Shown: piece after piece, positions 1 through 7,773 of the stretch
Position numbering within the stretch: the first letter of the stretch is position 1
How the letters are laid out: every line of letters starts with the position of its first letter
NCBI RefSeq assembly: GCF_003226345.1
Contig: NZ_PDOF01000001.1
Span: 372,001 to 436,000 of the forward strand
From: Alteribacter lacisalsi
GTDB taxonomy: Bacteria; Bacillota; Bacilli; Bacillales; Salisediminibacteriaceae
Length of the DNA: 64,000 nucleotides
Reading direction: 5' to 3'
Program-made: the position numbers and the translations under genes
Notes under the pieces: model-generated
The model's input: the letters and a program-made list of their open reading frames with translations, nothing else
The model's database searches: none
What the model was told of the DNA's origin: nothing

Positions 1-656
1 GCGAAGCCTATACGATTGAAGAGCCGTTTGCGGCTGCGATCGGTGCAGACCTTCCTGTCTGGGAACCGACAGGAAGCATGATCGTGGATATCGGCGGAGG
101 AACGACAGAAGTGGCGATTATTTCCCTCGGTGGGATTGTCACGAGCCAGTCGATCCGGATTGCCGGTGACGAGATGGATGATGATATTGTTCAATATGTA
201 AAGAAAACATACAATCTGATGATTGGTGAACGGACTGCCGAAGCAATTAAATTTGAGATCGGTTCAGCTGGAAAGCTGGAAGACGTGGAAGATATGGAAA
301 TCCGCGGACGGGATCTTGTGAGCGGACTTCCAAAGACGATCTCCATTACAGCAGAAGAGATTTCAGGAGCCCTCGAGGACACAGTTGCAAGCATTATCCA
401 GGCTGTAAAGGATACTCTGGAGCAGAGCCCGCCGGAGCTTGCTGCGGATATTATGGACCGTGGTATTGTCATGACAGGCGGAGGCGCCCTTCTACGCAAT
501 CTTGATAAAGTACTCAGCGAAGAGACAAGCATGCCGGTACTTGTAGCAGAAGAACCGCTCGACTGTGTGGCAATCGGAACCGGCCGTGCACTGGAAAATC
601 TTCATCTGTTCCGCTCGAAAGCCGGTATTACTGTCAGATCAAATCGGAAAGGGTAA
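1..656 (+). CDS. mreB: Rod-shape determining protein MreB, 3' part
   Basis: Bacterial actin homologue that polymerises under the membrane and directs cell-wall elongation. The reading frame is open from the left edge (codons in phase with position 3), so the 5' end lies outside the window; about 217 codons are present. The visible part starts in the [10 protein letters not shown] segment, then the actin-fold phosphate-binding motif [10 protein letters not shown] (codons near 85-115) and the C-terminal adenosine motif [12 protein letters not shown] near 475-510. Ends 13 bp before mreC, so it is co-transcribed with mreCD. Identity is clear from these motifs and synteny; paralogues Mbl and MreBH are less likely given the mreCD context. 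Confidence 0.96.
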   Translation, partial: EAYTIEEPFAAAIGADLPVWEPTGSMIVDIGGGTTEVAIISLGGIVTSQSIRIAGDEMDDDIVQYVKKTYNLMIGERTAEAIKFEIGSAGKLEDVEDMEIRGRDLVSGLPKTISITAEEISGALEDTVASIIQAVKDTLEQSPPELAADIMDRGIVMTGGGALLRNLDKVLSEETSMPVLVAEEPLDCVAIGTGRALENLHLFRSKAGITVRSNRKG

Positions 657-669
657 GTAGGTGTGCTGA

Positions 670-1551
670 ATGGCCCCCATTTTTTCAAACAAGAGACTTA
701 TCGTACTGCTTGTCTGCATCATTGTACTGGTGGCACTGATTGGCTACTCCATGAGTGAACGGCGGGATATGTCCCTGCCGGAGCAGCTGCTTCATGACAG
801 TGTCGGCTTTGTCCAGTCAGCCTTCTCAAGACCCGCTCATCTTGCAGCGGGTTTCTTTGAGACCGTCAATGATATGCGGACAGTGTACGAAGAAAACAAA
901 GTGTTAAAATCTCATCTCGATGATTATGCTTCCCTTCAGGTTGAACTCTCCGAACTCAGGAGAACCAATGAAGAACTTGAAGCGTCTCTGGGACTACAGG
1001 ATTCAGAGGCACTGAATGCCTCGTCTCTGCGGCCTGCAAGGATGATCAGCCGTTCCCCTGACCGCTGGACAGAGTATATCGGGATTGATAAAGGTGCCCG
1101 TCACGGAATCGAGGAGGACATGGCTGTGATCACCTCAAAAGGGTTGATCGGAAAAGTCCGGGACGTCAGCCAGCTCACGTCAACTGTGCAGCTGCTGTCC
1201 GATCAGGACCGGACAAACCGGATCTCGGCTTTCGTGGACGGCGACGATTCGGTATACGGTTTTATTGAAGGCATCAGTGACGAAACAGGCTACCTTCAGT
1301 TTATGAAAATCGATATTGATGCAGAAATTGAAGAAGGCATGACTGTTGTCACGTCCGGTCTTGGAGGGGTGTTCCCAAGCGGTCTTGTGATCGGAGAGAT
1401 CGTGGCTCATGAAACGGACGAATTCGGTCTGACCCAGCAGGCATACGTGGAGCCTTCGGCAGACTTTAATCATCTTAATCATGTAATGGTTGTCGAACGT
1501 CAGGCACCGGGGCTGGAGCCTGAGATTGACCCGGAAAACGAGGATGACTGA
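670..1551 (+). CDS. mreC: Cell shape protein MreC
   Basis: Bitopic membrane protein that links MreB filaments to extracytoplasmic wall synthases (PBPs, RodA). 293 aa, usual length. One membrane segment at about residues 9-27, a coiled coil at about 65-108, then the extracytoplasmic double beta-barrel domain (about 115-275) and a short acidic tail (ENEDD). The ATG at 670 follows a modest Shine-Dalgarno (GTAGGTG). It lies between mreB and mreD, and its stop shares one base with the mreD start (TGATG), indicating translational coupling. Confidence 0.95.
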   Translation: MAPIFSNKRLIVLLVCIIVLVALIGYSMSERRDMSLPEQLLHDSVGFVQSAFSRPAHLAAGFFETVNDMRTVYEENKVLKSHLDDYASLQVELSELRRTNEELEASLGLQDSEALNASSLRPARMISRSPDRWTEYIGIDKGARHGIEEDMAVITSKGLIGKVRDVSQLTSTVQLLSDQDRTNRISAFVDGDDSVYGFIEGISDETGYLQFMKIDIDAEIEEGMTVVTSGLGGVFPSGLVIGEIVAHETDEFGLTQQAYVEPSADFNHLNHVMVVERQAPGLEPEIDPENEDD

Positions 1552-2075
1552 TGCTGGTCCGCTACTCGGTTTTCATCGTCCTTTTTCTGCTTTTTATACT
1601 CGAAGGAACCATCTATCAGATTTTTGCCCCGGATCTCCACGGTTTTAATTATACGCTTGTCCCTCGGTGGGTACTCGGTGTCATTGTTTTTGCCGGCATC
1701 CTTCAGGGCAGGGGAATCGGCTTGTCCTACGCCATCGGATTCGGGATTATGTATGACATTATTTATGCACCGCTTCTCGGTGTATACAGCTTCGGAATGG
1801 CCCTTGTGGTTTATCTAATGTCCGTGCCGGTTCCGTCTGTACAGAAGAACATGGGTATGACCATTCTGCTGGCCCTTTTGGCTATTACAGGTTTCGAGTA
1901 TTTTATTTACGGAATTTATTCCCTTATGGGCCTTGCGTCAATGCCTCATGATCAGTTTTTTTACTACAGACTTCTGCCTACGTTTGTCTTTAACGGCCTG
2001 CTCTTCATTGCTGCCGGCTACTTTATCAGGAAGTGGCTTCTGCTTGTGAACAGACGAAGAGATGAGATTATCTGA
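1551..2075 (+). CDS. mreD: Cell shape protein MreD
   Basis: Small polytopic membrane partner of MreC in the elongasome. 174 aa, about five hydrophobic segments, basic cytoplasmic C terminus (KWLLLVNRRRD). The start codon overlaps the mreC stop by one base, so it depends on mreC translation. Sequence conservation in this family is low; the call rests on length, topology and position immediately after mreC. Confidence 0.93.
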   Translation: MLVRYSVFIVLFLLFILEGTIYQIFAPDLHGFNYTLVPRWVLGVIVFAGILQGRGIGLSYAIGFGIMYDIIYAPLLGVYSFGMALVVYLMSVPVPSVQKNMGMTILLALLAITGFEYFIYGIYSLMGLASMPHDQFFYYRLLPTFVFNGLLFIAAGYFIRKWLLLVNRRRDEII

Positions 2076-2213
2076 TTTAGACAAAAGGCTTCTCTGAGTG
2101 CCGGTCCATATGGCCGGTGTGTGTAGAGGAGTGTATTCTATAATGGTGCATCAGCGCTTTTTCCAGGGCTGCTCATGGAGTTCCCCAATTTATTCGTATC
2201 AGAGGTGAGAAGG

Positions 2214-2906
2214 ATGGCTCAAAAACAAGTGAAACAGCAAAACGTGATCATCAAAGGAACGAAGGATGGTCTAACGTTTGTGCTGAACGATCAATGCGCC
2301 TTTGATGAAATTCTGGAGGAGTTGTCCGATAAACTCTCGGAACGTCCGCAGCCCCAGGAATCCGATTCAAATGTGGTTCGTATTAAACTCGTAACCGGAA
2401 AACGCTACCTGGAGGAAAACCAGACCGAATTGCTGCAGAAGGTGTTTAATGAACACATACAGGCAGTGATTGATACCATTGATACTGATGTGATTACAAA
2501 AGAGCAGGCTGAGGAAATGCGGCTTGATAATCAGATTACCCGCCTCGCCAGAGTAATCCGGTCGGGACAGGTAATCGAAGTCAGAGGCGATCTTCTTGTG
2601 ATCGGAGACGTGAACCCCGGGGGCACGATTAAAGCAACCGGGAACATTTACGTATTAGGTGCACTCCGGGGCATTGCACATGCAGGAATTAACGGAAATA
2701 AAGAGTCGGTGATCTGTGCGGGACTGATGAATCCTTCCCAGCTTCGGATTGCAGATGTAATCCGCCGTCCGCCGGAATCAGAAGACCGGATGAGGGAACA
2801 GGAAATGGAATGCGCGTTCGTAAACGGGGAAGATGAGATGGTACTGGACCGGATCAGCAAAGCTGGTGTCGTGCGACCGGGAATCACAGATGAACCGGGG
2901 ATGTAA
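2214..2906 (+). CDS. minC: Septum site-determining protein MinC
   Basis: Division inhibitor that blocks FtsZ assembly away from midcell, recruited to membrane by MinD. 230 aa from the ATG at 2214, chosen because AGGTGAGAAGG sits just upstream; an in-frame ATG at 2175 lacks such a site. The N-terminal FtsZ-binding domain spans about 1-105. The C-terminal right-handed beta-helix (about 115-215) shows the glycine-rich GDVNPGG and NIYVLGALRG signatures of dimerisation and MinD binding. A TATAAT hexamer at 2139-2144 and a CCGG-type hairpin near 2101-2117 lie in the 138-bp gap after mreD and may give minC its own promoter, but no good -35 is seen. Confidence 0.95.
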   Translation: MAQKQVKQQNVIIKGTKDGLTFVLNDQCAFDEILEELSDKLSERPQPQESDSNVVRIKLVTGKRYLEENQTELLQKVFNEHIQAVIDTIDTDVITKEQAEEMRLDNQITRLARVIRSGQVIEVRGDLLVIGDVNPGGTIKATGNIYVLGALRGIAHAGINGNKESVICAGLMNPSQLRIADVIRRPPESEDRMREQEMECAFVNGEDEMVLDRISKAGVVRPGITDEPGM

Positions 2907-2926
2907 CACCATACCAGCATGAAAAA

Positions 2927-2955
2927 TTGACAGTTCCGCTTGATCATTTCATGAT
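2927..2955 (+). promoter_or_regulatory. Possible minD promoter
   Basis: TTGACA at 2927-2932 and CATGAT at 2950-2955 with 17-bp spacing, in the 100-bp gap between minC and minD. The -35 is consensus but the -10 is poor, so this is a suggestion only. Confidence 0.35.
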
Positions 2956-3006
2956 AAAATAACAGAGACACATATGATCAATGCTTGATGAAAGGGGAGA
3001 CGCAAC

Positions 3007-3807
3007 GTGGGAGAGGCTATCGTCATTACTTCCGGAAAAGGCGGTGTCGGAAAAACAACAACGACCGCCAATATTGGTACAGCCCTTGCGCTTAATGGAA
3101 AACGGGTTTGTATGATTGATACAGATATCGGTCTTAGAAACCTGGATGTTGTAATGGGACTCGAAAACCGGATCATTTACGATCTCGTCGATGTTGTCAA
3201 AGGAGACTGCAAGCTTCATCAGGCGCTGATTAAAGACAAGCGTTTTGACAGCCTGTCACTTCTTCCTGCCGCTCAGTCCAAGGATAAATCCGCAGTTAAG
3301 CCATCCCAGATGAAAAAGCTGGTCGATGAACTGAAACAGGATTACGATTATGTTCTCATCGACTGCCCTGCCGGAATTGAACAGGGTTATAAAAACGCTG
3401 TTGCCGGTGCCGACCAGGCGATCGTGGTCACCACACCGGAGAAATCATCTGTACGGGATGCAGACCGGATTATCGGACTTCTGGAAAAGGAAAATCATGT
3501 ATCCCCGCCGCGTCTCGTAGTGAACCGGATACGTCCGCAAATGCTTAAAAACGGCGATGCCATTGAAGTGGATGAAATCGTTGCGGTTCTCGCAGTTGAC
3601 CTTCTCGGCATTGTCGCTGATGATGATGATGTGATTAAAGCATCCAACGAAGGCCAGCCGATTGCTCTGGATCCCAAAAGCCGTGCTTCAATTGCCTATC
3701 GTAATATTGCCCGCCGGATCAACGGAGAGTCTGTACCCCTGCTGAATCTTGAAGAAGAAAAAGGCATGTTTAAAAAGATGAAGAAATTCTTTGGCATGCG
3801 AGCATAG
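3007..3807 (+). CDS. minD: Septum site-determining ATPase MinD
   Basis: Membrane-associated ParA/MinD-family ATPase that binds MinC and positions division inhibition. 266 aa; GTG start at 3007 after AAAGGGGAG. Deviant Walker A motif GKGGVGKTT at residues 10-18, Walker A' DTDIGLRNLD (about 38-47), Walker B-like IDCPAG near 119-124, and a C-terminal amphipathic membrane-targeting helix (GMFKKMKKFFG, about 253-263). In B. subtilis minD is followed by spoIVFA; here about 10.9 kb of other genes intervene. Confidence 0.97.
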   Translation: MGEAIVITSGKGGVGKTTTTANIGTALALNGKRVCMIDTDIGLRNLDVVMGLENRIIYDLVDVVKGDCKLHQALIKDKRFDSLSLLPAAQSKDKSAVKPSQMKKLVDELKQDYDYVLIDCPAGIEQGYKNAVAGADQAIVVTTPEKSSVRDADRIIGLLEKENHVSPPRLVVNRIRPQMLKNGDAIEVDEIVAVLAVDLLGIVADDDDVIKASNEGQPIALDPKSRASIAYRNIARRINGESVPLLNLEEEKGMFKKMKKFFGMRA

Positions 3808-3829
3808 GTAACAGGCATACGTTTCTGAT

Positions 3830-3873
3830 AAAAAGCATGTGGATTTCTGTAATGGAAATGGCATGCTTTTTCT
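3830..3873 (+). terminator. Rho-independent terminator after minD
   Basis: Perfect 10-bp stem AAAAAGCATG / CATGCTTTTT with a 22-nt loop, the right arm forming the T-run. It closes the mre-min transcript. Confidence 0.8.
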
Positions 3874-3980
3874 GTATTTACCGTTAAACCTTTTATTCAG
3901 GAAGAAAAATCGGCCGGCCGTATCTTTTTCAGGATAGATTTCGTTTAAAAAGTGAGAGGCTCAAAAAGGAGTGGGTGCAG

Positions 3981-4658
3981 ATGAATAAAAAGCAGGTCGA
4001 ATGGGAGAGTTCCGGAACTATGTCCGAAGAAGAGCTTGGAAGGCTGATGAGGCAGGCCGGTGTATACGGTCAAATGATCAGCCAGAATAAGTGGGACGGG
4101 GAGGACCTTGCCCAGGAAGCTGTTCTGAAGGCGTGGAGCCGATACCCTGCCGGGAAAATCAGTCTTGCCCTCGTAAATCGGATCGCCAAAAATGCTTGGG
4201 TGGATACAGTCAGACAAAAGAAGTATGACCTGCCTGGTGCATTACCCGAGACTGCTGCAAGGGAGGAAGCCGGCACGGCAGGTGAACTGATTGAAGAACT
4301 GACCGGACGTCTCACTCCGAAACAGACCCTTATTTTCCTTCTTGCCGAGGCTTTTGCCTTTAAAAACAAGGAAACAGCCCGTGTGACGGGTTTAACCGAA
4401 ACGGCGGTAAAGGCACTAAGGCTGAGAGGCGCGGGCAGGCTGAAGTGCAGTCAGGTGCAGAAGCACATAGCGCTATGGCCTTCAGAGCTGGAGGAAGAAG
4501 CCGTTCCTCTGTTTACCGAAGCGGTAAGAACCGGTGATCCTCATATAATGGCACCGGTAATCAGAAAAGTGTTTCGTACTGAACCGACGCTGTCACTGTC
4601 TGCACGAGTTCATCTTCTTTCCCCAAACCCTGGAGGCAGCCTCTCAAACGCTGCATAA
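3981..4658 (+). CDS. ECF-like sigma-70 family factor with C-terminal extension
   Basis: 225 aa from ATG 3981; the AAGGAG at 3966-3971 gives 9-nt spacing, whereas the in-frame GTG at 3975 would be too close. A region-2-like segment near residues 25-60 contains DLAQEAVLKAW, resembling the core-binding 2.2 helix. A region-4 helix-turn-helix (about 108-145) reads LTPKQTLIFLLAEAF...TETAVKALRLRGAGRL. The remaining ~75 residues have no fold I recognise. Such extensions occur in SigJ/ECF41-like factors, but I cannot assign a subgroup. No anti-sigma gene is adjacent. It ends 17 bp before clpP, so the two are probably co-transcribed, suggesting a stress-response link. Function is inferred. Confidence 0.75.
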   Translation: MNKKQVEWESSGTMSEEELGRLMRQAGVYGQMISQNKWDGEDLAQEAVLKAWSRYPAGKISLALVNRIAKNAWVDTVRQKKYDLPGALPETAAREEAGTAGELIEELTGRLTPKQTLIFLLAEAFAFKNKETARVTGLTETAVKALRLRGAGRLKCSQVQKHIALWPSELEEEAVPLFTEAVRTGDPHIMAPVIRKVFRTEPTLSLSARVHLLSPNPGGSLSNAA

Positions 4659-4675
4659 CAGGAGGATGAAAAGGC

Positions 4676-5257
4676 ATGCATACCATACCTTATGTGATTG
4701 AACAGACGAACAGAGGAGAGCGTTCCTACGATATTTACTCACGGCTTTTGAAAGACCGGATTGTCATGGTGAGTGACGAAGTCAATGATCATATGGCGAA
4801 TACGATCGTGGCCCAGTTACTGTTTTTGGCAGCAGATGACCCGGAAAAAGACATCTCACTCTACATTAACAGCCCAGGCGGTTCTGTAACTGCCGGTTTT
4901 GCCATTTACGATACGATGCAGCATATCAAGCCCGATATTACGACCATCTGCACCGGTATGGCGGCTTCGTTTGGTGCCATGCTGCTTCTTGCGGGTACCA
5001 AAGGCAAACGCTACGCGCTGCCAAACAGTGAAATCATGATTCATCAGCCCCTCGGCGGTGCCAGAGGCCAGGCTACCGATCTAGAGATTTCCGCCCGCAG
5101 AATTCTAAAGCTCAGGGAAAAGCTCAATCAGATCATTTCGGATAAAACCGGTCAGCCGTTGAAAAAAGTTGCTGCTGACACAGACCGGGATTACTTTATG
5201 ACGGCAGAGGAAGCTAAGGAGTACGGGATTATTGATAACGTGCTGTATAAGGGATAA
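4676..5257 (+). CDS. clpP: ATP-dependent Clp protease proteolytic subunit ClpP
   Basis: Self-compartmentalised serine peptidase working with Clp ATPases. 193 aa, full length, with the canonical triad S98 (GMAASFGAM), H123 (MIHQPLGG) and D172 (TDRDYFM). The N-terminal [22 protein letters not shown] segment is close to that of B. subtilis ClpP. GGAGG at 4661-4665 precedes the start. It sits directly behind a sigma-factor gene rather than in the usual clpP context, so it may be a second paralogue; the main clpP could lie elsewhere. Confidence 0.95.
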   Translation: MHTIPYVIEQTNRGERSYDIYSRLLKDRIVMVSDEVNDHMANTIVAQLLFLAADDPEKDISLYINSPGGSVTAGFAIYDTMQHIKPDITTICTGMAASFGAMLLLAGTKGKRYALPNSEIMIHQPLGGARGQATDLEISARRILKLREKLNQIISDKTGQPLKKVAADTDRDYFMTAEEAKEYGIIDNVLYKG

Positions 5258-5314
5258 AGAGGCCGGTCACTTCTTTGAGGTAGTAGCATTTGAAGATTGA
5301 TTTCAGAAACGAAG

Positions 5315-5345
5315 AAACGGCTCCCCCATGAGGGCCGTTTTTTTA
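5315..5345 (+). terminator. Terminator after clpP
   Basis: Stem AACGGC / GCCGTT around a CCC-GGG inner pair, followed by seven T residues. Ends the sigma factor-clpP transcript. Confidence 0.75.
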
Positions 5346-5635
5346 ATATCGGTTGGGTTGTTAGTTCGAGTCTTTTTTTAAGTTCGGACAAATTGAAATG
5401 GGGTATTGGCGTTATGTCCGAAGTTCTGGAGAGTCGGGATATAACGCCTTTCCAAGTTTAAGTTATGTCCTGACATTAGGAAAGGTAATAATCCCGAGCA
5501 TGCCGAGACGGCTATGCTTGATTTTTTCATGCCTCATTCTCTTATTACCGTCCTTTATCACTTTTTAAACAACGCAAAAAGGCTGCAGCACCATCTCCAG
5601 CGTATGTTTCTATGGAGCCCGCATTTTGAAAATGA
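5346..5635. other. Intergenic stretch with a GGCGTTAT inverted repeat
   Basis: No convincing gene. The only structure seen is an inverted repeat, GGCGTTAT at 5408-5415 and ATAACGCC at 5441-5448, extended by a weaker TCCG/CGGGA pairing. TTATGTCC recurs just downstream (near 5463). This may be a decayed repeat or leftover from the gene whose 3' fragment follows. Confidence 0.35.
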
Positions 5636-5914
5636 AGTGTTTCTGCTTACTGGGCATGTTCAGAAGTCAAAGAGATCAGTGACATTCCTGAAGAAATGAT
5701 AGGGTTTACGCTCCCGGCGCACGACTACGCAGTGACCGCCTGTACTAATCGGACGGTCGGTGAGGGGTACAAGGAGGTCCATGAGTGGATTGCCTGCCAG
5801 GAGCGTAGCTGGAACCGTAATGCCTGTTCCATCGAATGTTATTTTAACCGTGAGTCAGAGGATGGCAAGGTGGAAATCTATGTTCCCCTGAAAAGAACGG
5901 AGAATCAGGTGTAG
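5636..5914 (+). pseudogene. 3' fragment of a GyrI-like / AraC effector-binding domain gene
   Basis: The frame is open only from just after a TGA at 5633-5635 to the stop at 5912-5914. It encodes SVSAYWACSEVKEISDIPEE, then FTLPAHDYAV, HEWIACQ and a C-terminal VEIYVPLKR. This order (W-A-x-EV, IPxxM, PAxxYAV, EIYIP) is that of the C-terminal half of GyrI-like small-molecule binding domains. The N-terminal half and any DNA-binding domain are missing, and no ribosome binding site precedes it, so it is a relic. The 3' end overlaps a small convergent reading frame. Confidence 0.6.
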
Positions 5915-6042
5915 TATATTGCATAATGAGTGGAGCCGTATTTAACCCAGCGCTTAACCGGCTTTTTTGAAGGCTTTTCGGCCTGATATTTTGTGTTTTG
6001 AATGAGTTTCAGGTGGAGGTCCTGTTTGGACTTCTTTTTCAT
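5905..6042 (-). CDS. Small basic hypothetical protein (45 aa)
   Basis: Minus-strand frame from ATG at 6042 to TGA at 5905, preceded by AGAAGGTGAT at good spacing. The peptide begins MKKKSKQDLHLKL and contains KPSKKPVKRW and a C-terminal YGSTHYAIYYT; it is Lys-rich and lacks a membrane segment. I do not recognise a family. The strong ribosome binding site and biased composition argue that it is translated. Its end overlaps the GyrI remnant by 10 bp. Confidence 0.45.
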   Translation of the reverse strand: MKKKSKQDLHLKLIQNTKYQAEKPSKKPVKRWVKYGSTHYAIYYT

Positions 6043-6200
6043 CAGCTATCACCTTCTTTCACAGGCTTATCGTGTTACTACGAGTCTATGTCCCCTTTTT
6101 TAAACCATGCCCCCAAAATCGATTCAGACCATATGAGTGAAAAAGCAGGAAAAACCAATGCTTCAGACAAATTATATATAGTAATGGAAGGAGTGATCAG

Positions 6201-6833
6201 ATGGATATTGTCGGCAGCTATGTTGAAATAGAGGGAGACAAAACACCATACTCCCTGATCAGGCAGGATGGCGGAGCAGATACATTGGCGGTGATCCTAC
6301 CTGGAGCCGGGTATACCACTCAGGCACCGCTTCTGTACTACACGACAGGTATTTTTTATAACAAAGGCTATGATGTGCTCCATGTGAATTACAGCTATGA
6401 TAAAGAAAAGCTGGCAGCCCTCACAGAGGAAGGATTTACAGGAACGGTCCGTGCTGTTATTGACAGGGTACTGGAGAAGAAAAACTACCGCTCTCATATT
6501 CTTACAGCGAAATCAGTCGGAACCATTGCCCTGGTGAGGCTGCTCGAGGAGGAGAGGTTCAGACAGGCTAAATCACTCTGGCTGACGCCCCTTCTTCAGA
6601 GAGATGATGTTTTCAACTGCCTTGCCGGCATCAAGCATGAATCCCTTGTTATTCTGGGAGATCAGGATCCTTGCTTCCGTCGTGAGCGGTTTGATGAGCT
6701 GGAACGAAATCGTCTTCTGGAACTCTCGTTAATTAAAGATGCCAACCACAGTCTTGAAATTGAGGGGAATGTACACGAATCGATGGATGTGCTCAAAAGT
6801 GTGATCAGTGTGGTAAGCCGGTTTCAGGTTTAA
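6201..6833 (+). CDS. Alpha/beta-hydrolase family protein
   Basis: 210 aa, cytosolic (no signal peptide); ATG at 6201 after AAGGAGTG. An oxyanion-type LPGAGYTTQAP loop lies near 33-43. The nucleophile elbow reads AKSVGT (about residues 102-107), a variant of GxSxG in which Lys and Thr flank. A candidate acid is in GDQDPC (about 155) and a candidate His in DANHSLE (about 185), all in the expected order. Likely a small esterase or hydrolase of unknown substrate. It stands alone between the gyrI relic and the DoxX gene. Confidence 0.7.
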   Translation: MDIVGSYVEIEGDKTPYSLIRQDGGADTLAVILPGAGYTTQAPLLYYTTGIFYNKGYDVLHVNYSYDKEKLAALTEEGFTGTVRAVIDRVLEKKNYRSHILTAKSVGTIALVRLLEEERFRQAKSLWLTPLLQRDDVFNCLAGIKHESLVILGDQDPCFRRERFDELERNRLLELSLIKDANHSLEIEGNVHESMDVLKSVISVVSRFQV

Positions 6834-6915
6834 TGCAAGAAGGTGGCGCTGGAGTGCCAGCAAAGCTCCGCGCTGCCGGAGTAACTTTTATTGATCTGTC
6901 ACGGAATGTTCAATA

Positions 6916-6933
6916 TTGTGATATGTTTCACAA
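6916..6933. promoter_or_regulatory. Rex-like operator upstream of the DoxX gene
   Basis: TTGTGATATGTTTCACAA matches the Rex consensus TTGTGAAN4TTCACAA at all but one position. A TATACT -10 hexamer lies at 6946-6951, so the site covers the -35 region. Rex is the NAD+/NADH-sensing repressor of Firmicutes (established). Repression of the downstream gene is inferred. An alternative reader is a CRP/FNR-type protein, whose half-site TGTGA overlaps. Confidence 0.6.
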
Positions 6934-6993
6934 GTGAATGTGAGGTATACTAAGAGTGTAAAGAAGTTAGTGAGCACTGACTGGACAAGCTAA

Positions 6994-7114
6994 TGTGAAA
7001 TGTTGAGCAAAGTAAGGGTGCAAGATTGAAAGAATGGAAGGAATGTTTCTCTTATGAGAAACAAAATGAGTAAGCTGCTTTTATTTTAAGTTATTATGTG
7101 AAGTGTTGAGCAAA
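6994..7114 (+). repeat. Duplicated 18-bp motif and perfect hairpin in the DoxX leader
   Basis: TGTGAAATGTTGAGCAAA at 6994-7011 recurs with one mismatch at 7097-7114 (103 bp apart). Between them, TGTTTCTC-TTAT-GAGAAACA (7044-7063) is a perfect 8-bp inverted repeat with a 4-nt loop. The 315-bp gap between hydrolase and DoxX gene holds no reading frame, so these probably form a regulated leader. The regulator is unknown. Confidence 0.5.
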
Positions 7115-7148
7115 AACTAGTAACGTATTTTAAAGGAGGAATGTTCAC

Positions 7149-7670
7149 ATGTTTATGAACTTTTTGAGAGAGAGTCGCATTGCTGCCGGGATTTTGACTG
7201 TACTACGGATATATATCGGCTGGCTCTGGCTTTCAGCAGGCTGGGGCAAAGTAACCGGGGAATTTAACGCAGGCGGTTACCTGAACGGGGTCGTGGCAAA
7301 TGCTGATGTTGCAGCCCAGTATCCGACCTACCACGCGTTTATTGAAAGTTTCGCTCTGCCGAATGCTGAAGTGTTCAGTTTTCTTGTCGCATGGGGTGAG
7401 GTGCTGGTCGGACTCGGTTTGATCGTTGGTGTTCTTACCACCTCCGCTGCCTTCTTTGGTATCGTGATGAACTTCGCTTTCCTTTTTGCAGGCACCATTT
7501 CAAGCAACCCGTGGATGGTCCTTTTCACCATCTTTATCCTGGCTGCTGGGGCGAATGCAGGACGCTACGGAGGCGACCGCTGGGTGGTACCTTACATCCG
7601 GGAGCAGCTGTTCGGCCGGTTCCGCACTAAAAAAGAACAGACTTTTAACAAGCCCGCCACAGTTTCATAA
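7149..7670 (+). CDS. DoxX family membrane protein
   Basis: 173 aa; ATG at 7149 after AAAGGAGG. Four hydrophobic segments and the N-terminal LRIYIGWLWLSAGWGKV motif define the DoxX/DoxD superfamily. Members are quinone- or thiol-linked membrane proteins, some forming oxidoreductase complexes in redox stress; the exact role is not established for Bacillaceae versions. A conserved Asn-rich end (NPWMVLFTIFILAAGANAG) is present. A Rex-like operator and an elaborate leader upstream hint at redox control. Confidence 0.85.
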   Translation: MFMNFLRESRIAAGILTVLRIYIGWLWLSAGWGKVTGEFNAGGYLNGVVANADVAAQYPTYHAFIESFALPNAEVFSFLVAWGEVLVGLGLIVGVLTTSAAFFGIVMNFAFLFAGTISSNPWMVLFTIFILAAGANAGRYGGDRWVVPYIREQLFGRFRTKKEQTFNKPATVS

Positions 7671-7681
7671 TATAGAGCAGA

Positions 7682-7714
7682 TCCCGGGAACCTGGAAGCC
7701 TCCCGGGGTTCTGT
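7682..7714 (+). terminator. Probable terminator after the DoxX gene
   Basis: CCCGGGA / TCCCGGG stem followed by a short GTTCTGT tract. Moderate T-run, so termination strength is uncertain. A second imperfect hairpin bordered by A and T tracts (7725-7772) could serve the convergent ABC genes. Confidence 0.5.
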
Positions 7715-7773
7715 ATGTTTGATAGCAAAAAAGTCCAGCTTGCACATGGAGAGCAGGCCGGATTTTTTCTGTT

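Noticed and set aside
5998-6231. 77-codon plus-strand frame
   Set aside because: It starts within the leader of a minus-strand frame that has a better ribosome binding site, and it runs into the hydrolase gene in another phase.
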